From Torreya grandis (Eukaryota; Streptophyta; Pinopsida; Cupressales; Taxaceae), in assembly GCA_037957365.1 (NCBI GenBank), contig JARHVA010000223.1, forward strand, positions 4,860,001-4,924,000: a stretch of 64,000 nt of DNA. The letters are read 5' to 3'. Both the position numbers and the translations under genes were made by a program. The notes below the pieces were generated by a model that was not told the origin of the DNA, ran no database searches, and saw only the letters and a program-made list of their open reading frames with translations. Of the stretch, positions 60,483-64,000 are shown in pieces. How positions within the stretch are numbered: the stretch's first letter is position 1; each line of letters opens with the position of its first letter.

Positions 60483-61410
60483 CTCTTAAGACCCTAGAAA
60501 CTCATGGATCCATTTTTTGTTGTCTGAAGCATGCTTAAGTGAATTATATGAAATAATGAAGGGTATAAATTAATTTCATTATCCCTTGGGGTCCCTCTAA
60601 TAATATTACAATCCATGAGGACCATAACCAATGTTTTAAGGGTGTTTCAAGCATGAGAACCCTCTAAAGGTCTATACATTGAAAAAAAAGGTTTGTAATG
60701 TGTTCTTAGGTGTTCTTACTTGATTAAAAAAATCCTCAAGTAGGATAAATGAATCACCTTTACCATATAAGTTCATCCAAGTCTAGTTCAAGCCCATAAG
60801 AGTCCAAGTTACAATGTTTTCAATGAAGAGTTCAAGCCTAAGGAGGCTTCTATAGGTCTGTAAGAAGGTAAAATATTTTTAACATATCTGGAGGTGTCTC
60901 TCACTTGAGTGAAGGATTAAAAAAATCAAAGATCCCTCCTTTTGTTTCTAATTCTCTCCAATCAATTTTTAGGCTCATCAAGACCATGAGAGCTAATTTA
61001 GGGCTTTAAGAGGGTTTAAGCTCAAATATGACTCACATAGGCCTATATATTAAAAAGTGAAGTTTTAATTCATCTTGATTTTTTATCACTTGAGGAAAAT
61101 GTCCTCATACAATCCAATAGGCTCCCTTTCATATTTAAGAACATATGGACAATATTGCAGGTCCATAATATCCCAAATTACAAGGTTATAAGAGGTGTTT
61201 CAAACTTGAAGAGAGACATGTTCAAGTATACATATAGAAATGAAGCTTTATAATGTGTTTGGGAGGTTTTCTCATAATGGATGGGATTTGATAAATCCAA
61301 ATGATTCTCCCTCATCCCCAAGTACCTTGCCAAGAGAGTTACAAGATTATGAGAAAAATGGTCTCCATGAAGATTCAAAATGACTATGTCACTTAGGTTA
61401 TAGACCGGTT
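60483..61410. repeat. Degenerate tandem array, ~185 bp period
   Basis: Units can be placed at about 60483, 60668 (aaggtctatacattg), 60854 (aggtctgtaagaagg), 61039 (aggcctatatattaaaa) and 61224 (aagtatacatatagaaat), spaced 185, 186, 185 and 185 bp. Each unit holds a 'ctcccttt/ccctcc' block about 90 bases in, then a 'gaccataa.a..' block and 'ttttaagggtgtttcaagc.tgaagagag' or similar. Identity between units is low but the spacing is very regular. Confidence 0.6.
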
Positions 61411-62880
61411 AGGAGACTATGGACTTGTAAAAACCTTCTTTATAGTTTAAAAGAAGCCTCTCAACCTAAGATCATGGCTCTCAAGTCCCTAAAATATAAA
61501 GTAAAAGTACCCATGACCTTGTAATTATAGATAAAGATTTCTAACATGGTTGAAGCTCTAGGTATAGTTGTAAGTCTTCATTTAAAAATCCAAGTGCAAG
61601 AAGATAATTAAAGGCCTTATCAACCTTATCAAAGCCATAAAGGCAACTAGAACATGATCTTAGGGGAATTATGACCTCTTCTAGTGGTTGGTAATCATGA
61701 GAAATTGTGAAAAAGTGGAGAATGACAATTCTAAGTCCAATGATATAAAAAATCATATAAAAGTATCTTCAGAACTGTGAGCAATCTAGAAGATTTTAAG
61801 AGTGAGAATGTAAAGTTCCCAAGCTCTAAGACCTAGCATACAAGTTCATATACAATAAAATACAAGACTTCATGATCTTAGGGACATTTTTAAAGGTTTT
61901 AGTTGATGAGGTCTAACATGTTTCTAGGGGTTTTTAAGTTGTAGAGGTCAATTTCAATCTTGAGAAGTCATGAAGAAGGTTCCAAAATTGTCAAAATTCC
62001 TCTATATGGTTATAGATAATACCTATAGGCTTGTACATTATTGTGAAGCTCAAGAATAAGGATCTAGTGGATTTTGATACATTCACCTATAAGAATTCAA
62101 GTTTTTTATTAAGTTACAAGGTTATAGTTCATTTCTCAACCCTTTAAATGGGTTAGAAGCCTACAACTATCTTCAAGAATTTAAGTATGGAAAGGTAGGT
62201 TACTTCAAGGCCCTTACAAGAAGATTAAAAATAAAAATTATTGGATCTCCAAAAATCAAACATGAAAGGCATTGTGTACTAGATAATGATATTTTTAGGG
62301 TTTTGGGGAAAATGTCTCAATCCTCTCAAGTGAGTGGTAATGTTCTAGATACAGCCTTATGAGAAAGAAGGCAAAGATAACAAGGCTATAGTATTATAAT
62401 GTAGAGAAAAATAAGTTGTTGGAGTATAAATATTGAGTGACAAATCTAGTGGTAGGTCTATTAGGCCTTCAAGAGCATATAGAGGCCTATGATTATGTTT
62501 CAATGGAGATTCTTGAGGTATCAATACCAAAATAGAGGTATAGTGATTTTCATAGTTTTTCAAGGTTGTATATAGTCGTCAAGGATCCTCAAGCTCCTTT
62601 ATAAGGTCTCAAGACCTTATAGCATTATATTATGGGTTATTCAAGGTTATGAAGTAGAATTTAAAGAATAAGAGATTTCTCTACATCCAAGAAAAAATTT
62701 AAGTAGGAGGCTATAAGTTTCTTCATTCCCTCAAGAGCCCATAGTTCTAAACATGAAAATAATAGTCCTAAAATATGTTTTGTGGCCTTGTAAGGATGTT
62801 TTAGGTATCAAATAGAGGCATTCTTGAGAATATGAGAACACTATGTAGGTTTCAAGGAATTTCCAAGTCTTGTTGGTGTT
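61411..62880. repeat. Probable worn continuation of the ~185 bp array
   Basis: The same vocabulary continues ('ttcaagg', 'cctataggcttgtacattattgtgaagc', 'aggccttcaagagcatatagaggcctatg'), but units can no longer be aligned confidently by eye. No coding is recognised. Open runs on the minus strand (61541-61756, 62357-62563) have no domain features. Confidence 0.35.
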
Positions 62881-64000
62881 TAAGGCTCATCTAGGAGTTT
62901 ATCAATGGAGTGCTTGTAGGATTGACAATGGTCCAAGGTAGAATAGTGAATTCTATCCTTCAAATTCACATTGAATGGGCCATTAGTGGCTAAGTGAAGC
63001 CTTTTAATGATCATGTATGGCATAGTTAGAATAAATAGGACTATGTGAAGTTTGGATGAGGCAATAAATATAGTAAGAAACTACCCCTATAGGGCCAAGT
63101 GTGCCTCTTTCATGACATTTATGAGTGAAGGCCAATTTTGGCAAAGTTTCTCTCAATCATACTAACAAGGGAGGAGGAATTGGTGATTAATGAGGATAAA
63201 GAGATCATTTCCAAGAATTTAACTATATTTAGAAGGTGGTTGATTAATTTTATCATGCCCAATACCTCCAAATTTCAAACAAGACCAAAAATGGATCCCT
63301 CTATGCCACACTCCCATTGAAGGTCATCAAAAAAATAGATCTAATGCATTGAAAGAGGACCTATGGCCTTCATTTATTTGTATATTTATAGTATGAACTA
63401 AAATTATGGTGTAAATAACAACATTCATGATACTCTAGTGTTATTCACTGTCTTTCTCTTCTCATTATCTTATATGTAGGTCTAAAAATGACTATTTCTA
63501 CATCTTTTTGCTAGGTATAAAAAAGTTCTACTCTTATAGAGACTTGTACTATTGGATTTAAGACTTTGAATTAAATAAAGACTAAATTTTGACCTTATTC
63601 AATCTTGTATTACTGTGTGATTTTCATATTTTGTTGATCTACACTTGTGAAAAGGAGTGTTTTCCCTTATGTATGTCCATTTCTTTTCACCTTGCTACAA
63701 GTGGGTTGGTCTTTTGTTGGTTGATCATATGTTGTGTATCAGCTGATTATGTGAGTGATTTATTGTGGAGTTTATATAAATGTGTCTTATGTGGCACATT
63801 TTAGCTACCCCTTTAGTTTATAAGCATATATCATGACCTCCATATGAAATACTAATACATGAGAAGCCTTATTTGGAGTGTATGTAAGATAAATTCAGTC
63901 CTTATTTAGTTATATTATGTTATTATAGGTAGGTGGAGGAGACCTCAAATCTAGGTACAAAAACCCATTTTTATTTTCAATTCAATCTCTTCTCCTTTTT
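62881..64000. other. Unassigned right end
   Basis: A plus-strand open run at 63138-63320 (EEELVINEDKEIISKNLTIF) sits in a slightly protein-like stretch beginning near 62980 (SLDEAINIVRNYPYRAKCAS), but I recognise no domain. After 63350 the sequence is AT-rich with 'aattaaataaagac' near 63570 and a T-rich open run at 63589-63804 that is probably chance. Confidence 0.3.

Noticed and set aside
1..64000. tRNA, rRNA or conserved host genes
   Set aside because: I scanned both strands for tRNA-like T-loop/acceptor patterns, rRNA-like GC-rich blocks and intron-exon coding texture, and found none I could support.

Overview
This window is AT-rich DNA from what looks like a large plant nuclear genome. 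It is built almost entirely of old, decayed retrotransposons nested inside one another. I see no intact host gene and no rRNA, tRNA or CRISPR array. The plant call rests on a LINE ORF1 with the plant-type DUF4283 and CCHC zinc-knuckle layout, several Ty3/gypsy elements, initiator-tRNA-Met-like primer-binding sites and ~180-190 bp satellite-like arrays. The clade cannot be fixed from sequence alone. Reading frames persist for kilobases with many stop codons but few indels, which suits a genome that loses DNA slowly.

Left part (1-16221): repeat-rich non-coding DNA, a young 1.6 kb ORF1-only LINE (2830-4458, minus) with a perfect 18 bp target-site duplication, a decayed ~1,060-codon ORF of unknown function (4961-8155, plus), a worn ~185 bp tandem array (10696-11430), and a possible LTR end near 12486.

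Central nest (16222-53306), reconstructed from LTR pairs, primer-binding sites and coding remnants. E1 is a minus-strand copia-like element with ~380 bp LTRs at 16222-16607 and at 46011-46179 plus 53097-53306. E2 (18021-45635, plus) is a Ty3/gypsy element inside E1, with ~1.25 kb LTRs, gag, protease, RT, RNase H, integrase and a further large ORF (ORF-X) before its 3' LTR. E3 (29069-41658, minus) sits inside ORF-X. It has gag and protease but no RT that I can find, a possible plant-mobile-domain remnant on the opposite strand, a near-perfect 78 bp-arm hairpin and a recurring palindromic motif. E4 (46180-53096, plus) interrupts the second LTR of E1. Its two LTRs are each 1,627 bp, it has a tRNA-iMet-type primer-binding site, and it encodes only a very long Lys/Glu-rich coiled-coil-like protein.

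Right part (53307-64000): LTR-like DNA with a TATA box, a decayed Ty3/gypsy gag-protease remnant (about 57130-59290, plus), a degenerate ~185 bp tandem array (clearest at 60483-61410), and a terminal stretch in which I recognise nothing.

The order of insertion is E1 first, then E2 and E4 into it, then E3 into E2. The LINE lies outside the nest and looks youngest. The most unusual items are the large non-pol ORFs of the LTR elements (ORF-X, the E4 ORF and possibly the 5-8 kb ORF), the recent perfect hairpin, and the ORF1-only LINE.
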